Shown: piece by piece, positions 25,299 to 33,743 of the stretch
Layout: the number at the start of each line of letters is the position of its first letter
How positions within the stretch are numbered: position 1 is the stretch's first letter
Assembly (NCBI RefSeq): GCF_040654855.1
Contig: NZ_JBFAIU010000003.1
Coordinates: 12,069-76,068 of the forward strand
Length of the DNA stretch: 64,000 nucleotides
Direction: 5' to 3'
Source of the DNA: Asanoa sp040654855
Lineage (GTDB): Bacteria > Actinomycetota > Actinomycetes > Mycobacteriales > Micromonosporaceae
Translations under genes and position numbers: made by a program
The notes under the pieces: generated by a model
What the model saw: the letters and a program-made list of their open reading frames with translations, nothing else
What the model was told of the DNA's origin: nothing
Databases searched by the model: none

Positions 25299-26583
25299 AT
25301 ACCGAGCACGACGCGTCGTCGCCGGCATGGCGGCGGCCCTACTGATCACCGCGGTCGCGGCCTGCGGCAACGACGACGCGGCCGGCGGCGGTGGCACCGA
25401 GGCCGCATCGGCCGACGACGGCGCCACGTTGACGCTCTGGACCCGGGCCGCGACCGAGTCGGTCTCCAAGGCGTACGCGGAGAAGTACAACGCGACCCAC
25501 AAGAACCAGGTCAAGGTGACCGCGTACCCCAACGAGGAGTACCCGGCCAAGCTCGCCTCGGCGGCCGGCGCCAAGTCGCTGCCGGACCTGTTCGCCTCGG
25601 ACGTGGTGTTCGCGCCGCAGTACGCCTCGCAGGGCCTGTGGGTCGACGTGACCGACCGGTTCGGCGCCCTGGACGTCAAGGACAAGGTCGCTCCGGCACA
25701 CGTGAAGGCCGGCACCTGGGAGGGCAAGGTCTACGCCGTCCCGCACACCATCGACATGTCCGTGATGCTCTACAACAAGGACCTCTACACGAAGGCCGGC
25801 CTCGACCCGGAGAAGCCGCCGACGACGCTGAAGGAGTTCGCCGAGCACGCCCGCAAGATTGACAAGCTGGGTGGCGACGTCAACGGCACCTACTTCGGCG
25901 GCAACTGCGGCGGCTGCGTCGAGTTCACCTTCTGGCCGTCGGTCTGGGCCGCGGGTGGCGGGGTCCTCGACGCCGAGGGCAACAACGCGAAGATCGACTC
26001 CAAGGAGATGGCCGAAGTCTTCGCCCTCTACCGCTCGCTCTACGACGAGGGCGTGGCCGCGCCGGCGTCGAAGGACGAGGCGGGCCCGACCTGGCTCGGC
26101 GCCCTGCAGAACGGCAAGGTCGGCATCGCGCCCGGCCCGTCGGTCTGGCTCGGCCTGATCGAGGAGAAGGGCGTGAAGATGGGCGTGGCACCGATTCCCG
26201 GTCCAGACGGGGGCGAGTCCACCTTCGTGGGCGGCGACGCGATCGGCATCGGCGCCACGAGCACCAAGGCCGGGCAGGCCTGGGACTTCCTGGCCTGGAC
26301 GATGTCCGACGAGGCGCAGATCGAGGTCATCGCGAAGAACAAGGGCGTGCCCACCCGCACCGACCTGGCGTCCAACAAGTACTCGTCGACGGACCCGCGG
26401 GTCGTGCTGATCAACTCGCTGATGGAGAAGGGCCAGACGCCGTACGCCCGCAACTTCAACGCGTCCTTCAACGACCCGCAGAGCCCGTGGCTGCAGACCG
26501 TCCGCGGTGCCCTCTTCGGCGATGCCGCGAGCTCACTGAGCACCGGCAACGCCGACATCACGAAGTCCTTGCAGCAGAGCTAA
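25291..26583 (+). CDS. ABC transporter sugar-binding lipoprotein (CUT1)
   Basis: 430 residues, family 1 extracellular solute-binding protein. The signal peptide ends in a lipobox-like AVAAC with C25 as lipidated cysteine, followed by an acidic and Gly-rich linker. ATLTLWTRAA and the later PSVWLGLIEEKG/GGDAIGIGATSTKAGQAWDFL segments are typical of oligosaccharide binders. AAGGAG precedes the ATG. It delivers a sugar to the two permeases that follow; from context the ligand is an L-arabinose-containing oligosaccharide. No ATPase gene is present, as is common where one MsiK-type ATPase serves many CUT1 systems. Confidence 0.9.
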   Translation: MARYRARRVVAGMAAALLITAVAACGNDDAAGGGGTEAASADDGATLTLWTRAATESVSKAYAEKYNATHKNQVKVTAYPNEEYPAKLASAAGAKSLPDLFASDVVFAPQYASQGLWVDVTDRFGALDVKDKVAPAHVKAGTWEGKVYAVPHTIDMSVMLYNKDLYTKAGLDPEKPPTTLKEFAEHARKIDKLGGDVNGTYFGGNCGGCVEFTFWPSVWAAGGGVLDAEGNNAKIDSKEMAEVFALYRSLYDEGVAAPASKDEAGPTWLGALQNGKVGIAPGPSVWLGLIEEKGVKMGVAPIPGPDGGESTFVGGDAIGIGATSTKAGQAWDFLAWTMSDEAQIEVIAKNKGVPTRTDLASNKYSSTDPRVVLINSLMEKGQTPYARNFNASFNDPQSPWLQTVRGALFGDAASSLSTGNADITKSLQQS

Positions 26584-26589
26584 CCCTCC

Positions 26590-26620
26590 GGGGGCCCTGG
26601 TAGGCCGTGCCAGGGCCCCC
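26590..26620 (+). terminator. Intra-operon stem-loop after the binding-protein gene
   Basis: Perfect 11-bp stem (26590-26600 with 26610-26620) and 9-base loop, starting 6 bp after the stop codon and followed by the permease gene at 26644. Such hairpins protect or partially terminate the message so that the binding protein is made in excess over the permeases. Confidence 0.7.
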
Positions 26621-26643
26621 ACCTACCACACAAAAGGACGACG

Positions 26644-27594
26644 ATGACGACCGTGATCTCCCCACACCGGGAACAGCCGGCCGCGCAGGCCAGCCGGCGA
26701 ACGGTCCGCCGGCCGCGCCGCCGCCAGACGCGGCGCGCCTGGCTCGGCATCGCCTACGCCAGCCCGACGGCGGTCATGGTCGCCCTGTTCTTCCTGGTCC
26801 CACTCGTGCTCGTCGGCTGGATGTCGCTGCACAAGTGGCCGCTGCTCGCACCGCCGACCTTCAACGCGCCCGAGAACTTCGCGGACATCGGCGACAACGA
26901 GCTCGTCCGGTCCGCGACCTGGTTCACCGTGAAATACACGGTCATCATCACCGTGCTGCTGTTCGCCGTCGCGCTGGGCCTGGCCCTGCTCGTCCAGCAC
27001 CGCCGGCGCGGCGTCGGTTTCTTCCGCACCGCGTTCTTCCTGCCCATGGCGGTTGGCTTCGCCAACGCTTCCCTGCTCTTCCTCGGCCTGCTCAGCGACG
27101 AGATCGGGCCGATCAGCGACCTGCTGCGCGCGGTGGGCCTGGTCGACGGCTACGTCTCCTGGACCAGCGGCAGCGCCCACTCGGCGCTCGGCTCCGCGAT
27201 CGTGCTGGTGCTCTGGCGGTTCGCCGGCTTCAACATGCTGATCCTGCTGACCGGCCTGCAGGCGATCCCGCCGGAGATCTACGAGGCGGCCCGGGTCGAC
27301 GGCGCCAGCCGGTGGCAGACCTTCCGGCGCATCACGCTCCCCTTGTTGCGGCCGACGATCGCGCTCGTCCTCACGCTGATGGTGACCGGGTCGCTGCTGG
27401 CCTTCGACCAGTTCTGGATCCTGACCCGCGGCGGGCCCGACAACAGCACCACCTCGCTGGTCATGGTGATCTACCGCGAGGCGTTCATCCGCCTCGACCT
27501 CGGGTCGGCGGCCGGCATCTCCGTGGTGCTGCTCGTGGTCCTGATCGTCTTCAACGTCATCCAGCTCGGCGTCCTGCGCCGCCGGTCGAACTGA
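26644..27594 (+). CDS. Sugar ABC transporter permease (MalF-type)
   Basis: 316 residues. A basic cytosolic N-terminus (about 30 residues) precedes six membrane helices. The EAA loop that contacts the ATPase reads EAARVDGASRWQTFRRITLP. GGPDNSTTSLVMVIYREAF is typical of CUT1 permeases. Partner of the next permease gene, 10 bp downstream. Confidence 0.9.
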   Translation: MTTVISPHREQPAAQASRRTVRRPRRRQTRRAWLGIAYASPTAVMVALFFLVPLVLVGWMSLHKWPLLAPPTFNAPENFADIGDNELVRSATWFTVKYTVIITVLLFAVALGLALLVQHRRRGVGFFRTAFFLPMAVGFANASLLFLGLLSDEIGPISDLLRAVGLVDGYVSWTSGSAHSALGSAIVLVLWRFAGFNMLILLTGLQAIPPEIYEAARVDGASRWQTFRRITLPLLRPTIALVLTLMVTGSLLAFDQFWILTRGGPDNSTTSLVMVIYREAFIRLDLGSAAGISVVLLVVLIVFNVIQLGVLRRRSN

Positions 27595-27604
27595 GGGTGC
27601 AGCG

Positions 27605-28402
27605 ATGAACCGTTCCCGGTTGGGCTGGTCGGTCACCAGCGGCGCCCTGGCCATCCTGTTCCTGTTCCCGTTGCTGTGGAGCGGCTGGGCCTCGTTCCGC
27701 ACCGGCTCCGGCTTCGGGCTCGAGAACTACGACCGGCTGTTCACGTCTGACAACGGCATCCGACCGATGCACGTGGTCAACAGCATCGTGGTCAGCGCCC
27801 TCACGGTGGGCGGGACCCTGTTCGTCGCGACGCTCGGCGGCTACGCCTTCGGGCGGTTCCGGTTCCCCGGCCGGGACGTGCTCTTCCTGATCACCCTGGC
27901 GATCCTGATGGTCCCGTACGCGACGATCCTGATCGCCCTCTACGTGCTGCTGGGCTGGCTCGGCCTCGAGGACACCCTGATCGGGCTGAGCCTCGTGCTG
28001 ATCATGTTCCAGCTGCCGTTCTCGATCTTCATGATGCGCAACTCGTTCGAGGCGGTGCCGCGCGAGCTCGAGGAGTCGGCCCAGATGGACGGCTGTGCCA
28101 GCGTCGGCACGCTCGTCCGGATCATGCTGCCGGCAGTGCGGCCGGGGCTGATCACGGTCGGCCTGTTCGCGTTCCTCACCTCGTGGAGCGAGTTCTTCGC
28201 CCCGCTCATCCTGCTCAACTCGACGGACAAGTTCACCACCACCCTCGCGGTGGTCAACATGCGCACGGCGAGCCACGGCTCGATCGACTACGCGGCGCTC
28301 GAGGCCGGCGTGGTCTTCATGGCCGTGCCCTGCCTGATCCTCTTCGCGTTCATGCAGCGCAGCTACGTCCGGGGCTTCACCTCGGGCGCCATCAAGGGGT
28401 AA
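27605..28402 (+). CDS. Sugar ABC transporter permease (MalG-type)
   Basis: 265 residues, about six membrane helices. EAA loop ELEESAQMDGCASVGTLVRI and the C-terminal RSYVRGFTSGAIKG end are diagnostic of MalG-like CUT1 permeases. It completes the importer that would bring oligosaccharides to the cytosolic GH127 enzyme. Confidence 0.9.
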   Translation: MNRSRLGWSVTSGALAILFLFPLLWSGWASFRTGSGFGLENYDRLFTSDNGIRPMHVVNSIVVSALTVGGTLFVATLGGYAFGRFRFPGRDVLFLITLAILMVPYATILIALYVLLGWLGLEDTLIGLSLVLIMFQLPFSIFMMRNSFEAVPRELEESAQMDGCASVGTLVRIMLPAVRPGLITVGLFAFLTSWSEFFAPLILLNSTDKFTTTLAVVNMRTASHGSIDYAALEAGVVFMAVPCLILFAFMQRSYVRGFTSGAIKG

Positions 28403-28448
28403 CAACCCGGATTCGCCGCGGCTCCACGGGCGGACTCCGGTCCAAGAA

Positions 28449-28464
28449 ATTGATCTTCATCAAT
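28449..28464. promoter_or_regulatory. Inverted repeat ATTGAT-N4-ATCAAT before the secreted enzymes
   Basis: Perfect 6-bp arms around CTTC in an AT-rich patch, 19 bp before the ATG of the metalloprotease gene and next to its ribosome site. It may mark an internal promoter or operator that lets the four secreted-protein genes be expressed separately from the transporter. Confidence 0.4.
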
Positions 28465-28483
28465 GTACGGAGAGGAGTCCTCC

Positions 28484-29776
28484 ATGAACACCCGAAAAGC
28501 CCTGGCCAGCACAGCGAGCATCCTGGTGGCGGCCGGGCTCGCTCTCGTCGCGGGCGGCGGACCGGCACACGCGGCGCCCGGCGACAACCTGGCCTGGACG
28601 GCCACGCCCAGCGCGTCCTACACCTCACCCTGGGAGAGCGTCGCCGCCATCCGCGACGGCATCGACCCACCGCGGTCCAACGACACCGCGAACCCCCGCT
28701 GGGGCACCTGGCCCAACCAGGGCGCCCAGTGGGCCGAGCTGACCTGGACCAGCGCCCAGACGATCCGCGCGGCCGAGGTCTATTTCTTCGACGACGGTGG
28801 CGGCGTCCGGCTCCCCGCCTCCTGGCGGGTGCAGAGCTGGAACGGCAGCGGCTACGTCGACGTGTCCGGCGCGAGCGGCTATCCCGTGGCCGCGGACCGC
28901 TACAACCTGGTGACCTTCAGCGCGGTCAGCACCACCCGCCTGCGCATCGCCCTCCAAAGTGGAGCTGGCTCGGTCGGTCTGCTCGAGGTCAAGGCGCACG
29001 CGAACCCGCCGACCACGCCGCCGCCGACCAGCGGCTGGAACCCTCCGGCCAACCTGGTGGCCCCGCTCGACCAGGTCTGGCAGCACCAGGAGCAGACCTA
29101 CAACAACGGCAACCTGTACGCGTTCCGCAACTACGGCTGGGACCAGCTGTTCGCGAACCGCGGATCGATCAACTACTGCGTCCGTTGGGACTCGTCGGCG
29201 CCGGTCACCGCCGCACAGCGCGACCAGATGCACGCCGCACTGGCGCGGCAGTATCGCAAGTGGATGGACGTGATGGTGGGCCACAACAACTGGCCCTACA
29301 CGGACGTCCCGGTGCGGGTGGTCGGCTGGGCCGTGCGTGACCGCGCGCAGCTGCAGTGGAGCGACAACTCCGTCGACATCTACGTCGGCGACATCCGTGA
29401 GAACGCGCCGCAGTGCTCCGCGCCGTGCGGCCGCTTCTTCAACCAGAGCGGCCAGTACCCGAACTGCCCGGGTGGTGCCGCGCGGCACTACGACCACTCG
29501 CTCTGGTTGACCGACGGCTTCGGCGGCGGCGCCGGCGGTGACTGGGGTCAGCGGATGGGCCGCGAGTACTTCATGAACAACCTCAACACCGAGAACATGA
29601 CGATCCTCCTCCACGAGATCGGTCATACCTACGGTCTCGACGATTTCTACGACTGGACGCCCAGCGGTGTCGGCGGCTTCATCATGCGCGCCGGCAGCGC
29701 TTCGTCGATCACCGAGTTCGACCGGTGGATGCTGCGCGACTGGTGGCGCCATCTCAAGAACCGGTACGGCTACTAA
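28484..29776 (+). CDS. Secreted metalloprotease with N-terminal carbohydrate-binding module
   Basis: 430 residues from ATG 28484 behind an A/G-rich ribosome site. Sec signal peptide to about A31. Residues 34-172 form a discoidin-like galactose-binding beta module almost identical to the last module of the 1103-residue glycosidase downstream. After a short TPPPTS linker comes a catalytic domain with HEIGHTYGLDD at 377-387, the HExxHxxGxxD zinc signature (H377, E378, H381, D387), and a possible Met-turn at M401. The aspartate as third ligand is also seen in snapalysin-type enzymes. Its place between sugar importer and glycosidases suggests it cleaves a glycoprotein whose glycans the other enzymes remove; this is inference. 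Confidence 0.8.
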   Translation: MNTRKALASTASILVAAGLALVAGGGPAHAAPGDNLAWTATPSASYTSPWESVAAIRDGIDPPRSNDTANPRWGTWPNQGAQWAELTWTSAQTIRAAEVYFFDDGGGVRLPASWRVQSWNGSGYVDVSGASGYPVAADRYNLVTFSAVSTTRLRIALQSGAGSVGLLEVKAHANPPTTPPPTSGWNPPANLVAPLDQVWQHQEQTYNNGNLYAFRNYGWDQLFANRGSINYCVRWDSSAPVTAAQRDQMHAALARQYRKWMDVMVGHNNWPYTDVPVRVVGWAVRDRAQLQWSDNSVDIYVGDIRENAPQCSAPCGRFFNQSGQYPNCPGGAARHYDHSLWLTDGFGGGAGGDWGQRMGREYFMNNLNTENMTILLHEIGHTYGLDDFYDWTPSGVGGFIMRAGSASSITEFDRWMLRDWWRHLKNRYGY

Positions 29777-29798
29777 CTTCCAGCGAAAGGTGCCGCGC

Positions 29799-32282
29799 AT
29801 GCACAGACCCCCGCTGTCGCGCCGGACCGTCCTGAAGGCCGGCGCGGCAACGGCGGTGGCCACCACCGCCGTCAGCGCCCTACCGAAAGCCGCCGCAGCC
29901 GCCCGCCCGGACACCGGTGTCTCGGCGTACCCCTTCCCGCTCTCCGCCGTCCGCCTGCTCTCGGGCCCGTTCCAGGCTAATGCCGGCCGGACCATGTCCT
30001 ACCTGACGTTCCTCGACGGGGACCGGCTCCTGCACATGTTCCGCGTCAACGCCGGCATCGCCTCGTCGGCGACACCGTGCGGCGGCTGGGAGTCGCCGAC
30101 CACGGAGCTGCGCGGCCACTCGCTCGGCCACGTGCTCAGCGCGCTGGCCCAGGCGTACGCCAGCACCGGTGACACCTCGTACAAGACCAAGGGCGACCTC
30201 ATCGTCACCCAGCTCGGGCTCTGCCAGGACCGGGCCACCGCCCGCGGCTTCAACACCGGCTACCTGTCGGCGTACCCGGAGAGCTTCATCGACCGGGTGG
30301 AGACCGGCCAGTCGGTCTGGGCGCCCTACTACACGCTGCACAAGATCATGGCCGGCCTGCTCGACATGCACCTGCTGGCCGGCAACGCCCAGGCGCTGAC
30401 GATCCTCAACCGCAAGGCCGCCTGGGTGCAGTTCCGCAACAGCCGGCTGACGCTCAGCCAGCGACAGGCCATGCTGCGCACGGAGTTCGGCGGCGTCGGC
30501 GAGACCCTCTACAACCTCTACCAGTACGGCGAGAACGCCGCACACCTCACCACGGCGCAGTATTTCGACCACGCGCAGATCTTCGACCCGCTCGCCAACA
30601 ACGTCGACCAGCTCAACGGGTTCCACGCCAACACGCAGATCCCGAAGGCGCTCGCGGCGATCCGTGGCTACCACGCGACCGGCACGACGCGTTACCGCGA
30701 CATCGCGTCGAACTTCTGGAACTTCGTGGTCAACCAGCACTCGTACGCGATCGGCGGCAACTCCAACGGCGAGTACTTCCAGCCGCCCAACGCCATCGCC
30801 AGCGAGCTGTCGGACTCGACCTGTGAGTGCTGCAACTCGTACAACATGCTGAAGCTGACCCGGCAGTTGTTCTTCACGTTCCCGAACCGGGCCGCCGAGC
30901 TGATGGACTTCTACGAGAAGACGCTCTACAACCACCTGCTCGGCGCGCAGAACCCGAGCTCCTCGCACGGGTTCCACTGCTACTACGTGCCGTTGCGGGC
31001 CGGTGGCATCAAGACCTACAGCAACGACTACAACAACTTCACCTGTTGCCACGGCACGGGCATGGAGACCAACACGAAGTACGGCGACAGCATCTACTTC
31101 ACCAACGGCAACACCCTGTGGGTCAACCTGTTCATCGCGTCGACCCTGACCTGGCCCGGGCGCGGCATCACGATCCGGCAGGACACCACCTACCCGGAGT
31201 CGCCGACCAGCCGGCTCACCATCACCGGCTCGGGCACCATCGACCTGCGGGTGCGCATCCCGGCCTGGACCTCGGGCGCGCAGGTGCGGGTCAACGGCGT
31301 GCTGACCGGCTCGCCGACGCCCGGCAGCTACCTGGCCATCAACCGCACCTGGGCCAGCGGCGACACCGTCGACATCAGCCTGCCGATGCCGCTTCAGACC
31401 GAACCGACGCCCGACAACTCCGCCGTACGCGCGGTCAAGCACGGGCCGATCGTGCTCGCCGGCCAGTACGGCTCGACGAACCTGAGCGGCCTGCCCACGC
31501 TCAACGCGAGCTCGCTTGCCGCAACCAGCACGCCGTTGCAGTACACCGCGACCGCTTCGACGGGCACGGTCACGCTGCTGCCGTTCTACAAGACGCATGG
31601 CGTCCGCTACACCGTCTACTGGAATGTCACGTCCACACCGCCGCTGCCGGCGTTCGTCGCGCACTACCCGTTCGACGAGTCGTCGGGCACCACCGCCGCC
31701 GACGCGACCGGCAACGGCCGCACCGCCACCCTGGCCGGCGGTGCCGGCCGAACCACCGGGCGCACCGGCAACGCGGTCAACCTCAGCGGCTCCAGCCAGT
31801 ACGTGAGCCTGCCGTCCGGGATCCTCGCCGGCGCGACCTCGTTCACGATCGCGACCTGGGTGCGGGTCACCACGCTGGCCAACTGGGCCCGGCTGTTCGA
31901 CTTCGGCAGCGGCACGGGCACCAACATGTTCCTCGTCCCGCGCAGTGGCAGCGGCACCGCCCGTTACGCCATCACCGCGGGCGGGGCCGGTGGCGAGCAG
32001 CGCATCGACGCCCCCGCCGCGCTGCCGGCCGGCGTGTGGACCCACGTCGCCGTCACGCACACCGGCAACCTCGGCGTCCTCTATGTCAACGGCGCGGAGG
32101 TCGCGCGCAACTCCGCGCTGACCACCCGGCCCTCGAACCTCGGCACGACCACGCAGAACTGGATCGGGCGCTCGCAGTACAGCGGCGACCCGTACCTGAA
32201 CGCCGCCGTGGACGGCTTCCGCGTCTACAGCCGCGCGCTGTCCGCCAGCGAGATCGCTGCCCTTAACTCCTCCGGCCAATGA
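29799..32282 (+). CDS. Tat-exported GH127/GH146-type beta-L-arabinofuranosidase with LamG-like tail
   Basis: 827 residues from ATG 29799. A twin-arginine signal (SRRTVLKAG) leads to export in folded form, fitting a zinc-cysteine enzyme. The barrel starts LSAVRLLSGPFQANAG and contains the cysteine-zinc set E343, C345 and C416-C417 (TCECCNS, FTCCHGTGMET). The N-terminal pattern is closer to GH146 (BT_0349-like) than to HypBA1. From about residue 620 a laminin-G/concanavalin-like domain follows (HYPFDESSGTTAADATGNGR ... DGFRVYSRALS), probably for glycan binding. Distinct from the cytosolic GH127 of the same cluster: this one would trim beta-arabinofuranosides outside the cell. Confidence 0.85.
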   Translation: MHRPPLSRRTVLKAGAATAVATTAVSALPKAAAAARPDTGVSAYPFPLSAVRLLSGPFQANAGRTMSYLTFLDGDRLLHMFRVNAGIASSATPCGGWESPTTELRGHSLGHVLSALAQAYASTGDTSYKTKGDLIVTQLGLCQDRATARGFNTGYLSAYPESFIDRVETGQSVWAPYYTLHKIMAGLLDMHLLAGNAQALTILNRKAAWVQFRNSRLTLSQRQAMLRTEFGGVGETLYNLYQYGENAAHLTTAQYFDHAQIFDPLANNVDQLNGFHANTQIPKALAAIRGYHATGTTRYRDIASNFWNFVVNQHSYAIGGNSNGEYFQPPNAIASELSDSTCECCNSYNMLKLTRQLFFTFPNRAAELMDFYEKTLYNHLLGAQNPSSSHGFHCYYVPLRAGGIKTYSNDYNNFTCCHGTGMETNTKYGDSIYFTNGNTLWVNLFIASTLTWPGRGITIRQDTTYPESPTSRLTITGSGTIDLRVRIPAWTSGAQVRVNGVLTGSPTPGSYLAINRTWASGDTVDISLPMPLQTEPTPDNSAVRAVKHGPIVLAGQYGSTNLSGLPTLNASSLAATSTPLQYTATASTGTVTLLPFYKTHGVRYTVYWNVTSTPPLPAFVAHYPFDESSGTTAADATGNGRTATLAGGAGRTTGRTGNAVNLSGSSQYVSLPSGILAGATSFTIATWVRVTTLANWARLFDFGSGTGTNMFLVPRSGSGTARYAITAGGAGGEQRIDAPAALPAGVWTHVAVTHTGNLGVLYVNGAEVARNSALTTRPSNLGTTTQNWIGRSQYSGDPYLNAAVDGFRVYSRALSASEIAALNSSGQ

Positions 32283-32296
32283 GGGAGGCCTGCCCG

Positions 32297-33721
32297 ATGA
32301 GGAAACGTCTAGCGGTGACCGCCGGGGTGGTGACGCTGGCCGCCGCGACTCTGTTCGGCGCGGCGGCCGCGCAGGCCGCCAACCCCGTCATCACCAACAT
32401 CTACACCGCCGACCCGGCGCCGCTCGTGGTCGGCAACACCATGTACATCTACACCGGTCGCGACGAGGCCTCGACCAGCCAGCAGAACTTCGTCATGCGG
32501 GAGTGGCACGTGCTCTCGTCGACGGACGCGGCCACCTGGACCGACCGCGGCGTGCGCGCCAACATCGCCACGTTCCCGTGGGCGGGGGCCGACGCCTGGG
32601 CCAGCGAGGTCGAGCCGCGCAACGGGCGCTACTACTGGTACACGTCGGTCAACGGCAACGGCGCGGGCTGGATGAACATCGGCGTGGCCGTCGGCGACAG
32701 CCCGCTCGGCCCGTTCACCGACGCCAAGGGCGGCCCGCTGATCAGCGACAGCACCGCCAACTCGTCAGGCCTCAACATCGACCCGACCGTGTTCGTCGAC
32801 GACGACGGCCAGGCCTACATGTACTGGGGGGGCTACTGGGCGCCCCGCGCCGTGCGGCTCGCGGCCAACATGATCGACACAGTCGGGTCGGTCGTCACGC
32901 CGCAGGGGCTCACGAACTACTGGGAAGCCCCGTTCATGTTCAAGCGCAACGGTCTCTACTACATGATCTACGCGGCCAACGACACCAACGGCTGCGTGAC
33001 GTCGTCCAGCTACGCCTGCCAGCGCTATGCTACGGCGACCAACCCGATGGGGCCGTGGACCCACCGCGGCATCGTGCTCGGGCAGGTCTCGTCGACCACC
33101 AACCACGCCGGCGTCGTCGAGTTCAACGGGCAGTGGTACATGGTCTACCACAACGCGGACGCGCCCGGCGGCGGCAACTTCCGCCGGTCCGTGGCGGTCG
33201 ACCGGATGTACTTCAACTCCGACGGGACGATCCAGCGGGTGGTGCAGACCACCACGGGTCCGCCGGCGAACCCGGGCGCCGGCGGCTCCGGGACCAACCT
33301 CGGGCCGAGCGCCACCGCGTCGACCTCGTACGTCTCCTCCTGGGAGTCGTTGGCCGCCGTCAACAACGGTGGCACGCCCGCCAACTCGCAGGATCGGTCC
33401 AACCTCGCGTACGGCAACTGGCCGCAGCAGGGCACCCAGTGGATCGAGTACCAGTGGCCGTCGGCCCGGTCGATCAACCGGGTCGCGACCTACTGGTTCG
33501 ACGACAACCAGGGCATCGACCTGCCCGCCTCGTGCCAGGTGCAGTACTGGAACGGCAGCGCGTACGTGGCCGTACCCGGTCAGTCGGCCTGCGGGGTGGC
33601 CGGCAACACGTTCAACTCGACGACCTTCAACACGGTCAGCACGACCCGGTTGCGGCTGTCGATCACCTCTCGCTCCGGCCTTTCCACCGGCGTCCTCGAA
33701 TGGCAGGCCTTCCAAGCCTGA
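32297..33721 (+). CDS. Secreted GH43 glycosidase with galactose-binding module
   Basis: 474 residues from ATG 32297 (GGGAGG 8 bp upstream); an ATG at 32279 overlapping the previous stop is also in frame but would lengthen the signal peptide. Sec signal to about A28. Five-bladed propeller with the three GH43 acids visible: base D39 in TADPAP, pKa-modulating D162 in NIDPTVF and acid E210 in YWEAPF. Residues 334-474 are a third copy of the discoidin-like module. GH43 members include alpha-L-arabinofuranosidases; with GH127 and GH121-like neighbours it may play the role of HypAA. Subfamily not assigned. Confidence 0.87.
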   Translation: MRKRLAVTAGVVTLAAATLFGAAAAQAANPVITNIYTADPAPLVVGNTMYIYTGRDEASTSQQNFVMREWHVLSSTDAATWTDRGVRANIATFPWAGADAWASEVEPRNGRYYWYTSVNGNGAGWMNIGVAVGDSPLGPFTDAKGGPLISDSTANSSGLNIDPTVFVDDDGQAYMYWGGYWAPRAVRLAANMIDTVGSVVTPQGLTNYWEAPFMFKRNGLYYMIYAANDTNGCVTSSSYACQRYATATNPMGPWTHRGIVLGQVSSTTNHAGVVEFNGQWYMVYHNADAPGGGNFRRSVAVDRMYFNSDGTIQRVVQTTTGPPANPGAGGSGTNLGPSATASTSYVSSWESLAAVNNGGTPANSQDRSNLAYGNWPQQGTQWIEYQWPSARSINRVATYWFDDNQGIDLPASCQVQYWNGSAYVAVPGQSACGVAGNTFNSTTFNTVSTTRLRLSITSRSGLSTGVLEWQAFQA

Positions 33722-33743
33722 TCGCGTAACAGGAGGTGAACCC

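Noticed and set aside
29667..29798. Upstream in-frame extension of the GH127/GH146-type gene into the protease gene
   Set aside because: Overlaps protease coding sequence in another frame; the ATG at 29799 has a ribosome site and begins a Tat signal peptide.
29880..32279. Minus-strand open frame of 799 codons antisense to the GH127/GH146-type gene
   Set aside because: Shadow of a GC-rich gene; no start signal, no domain.
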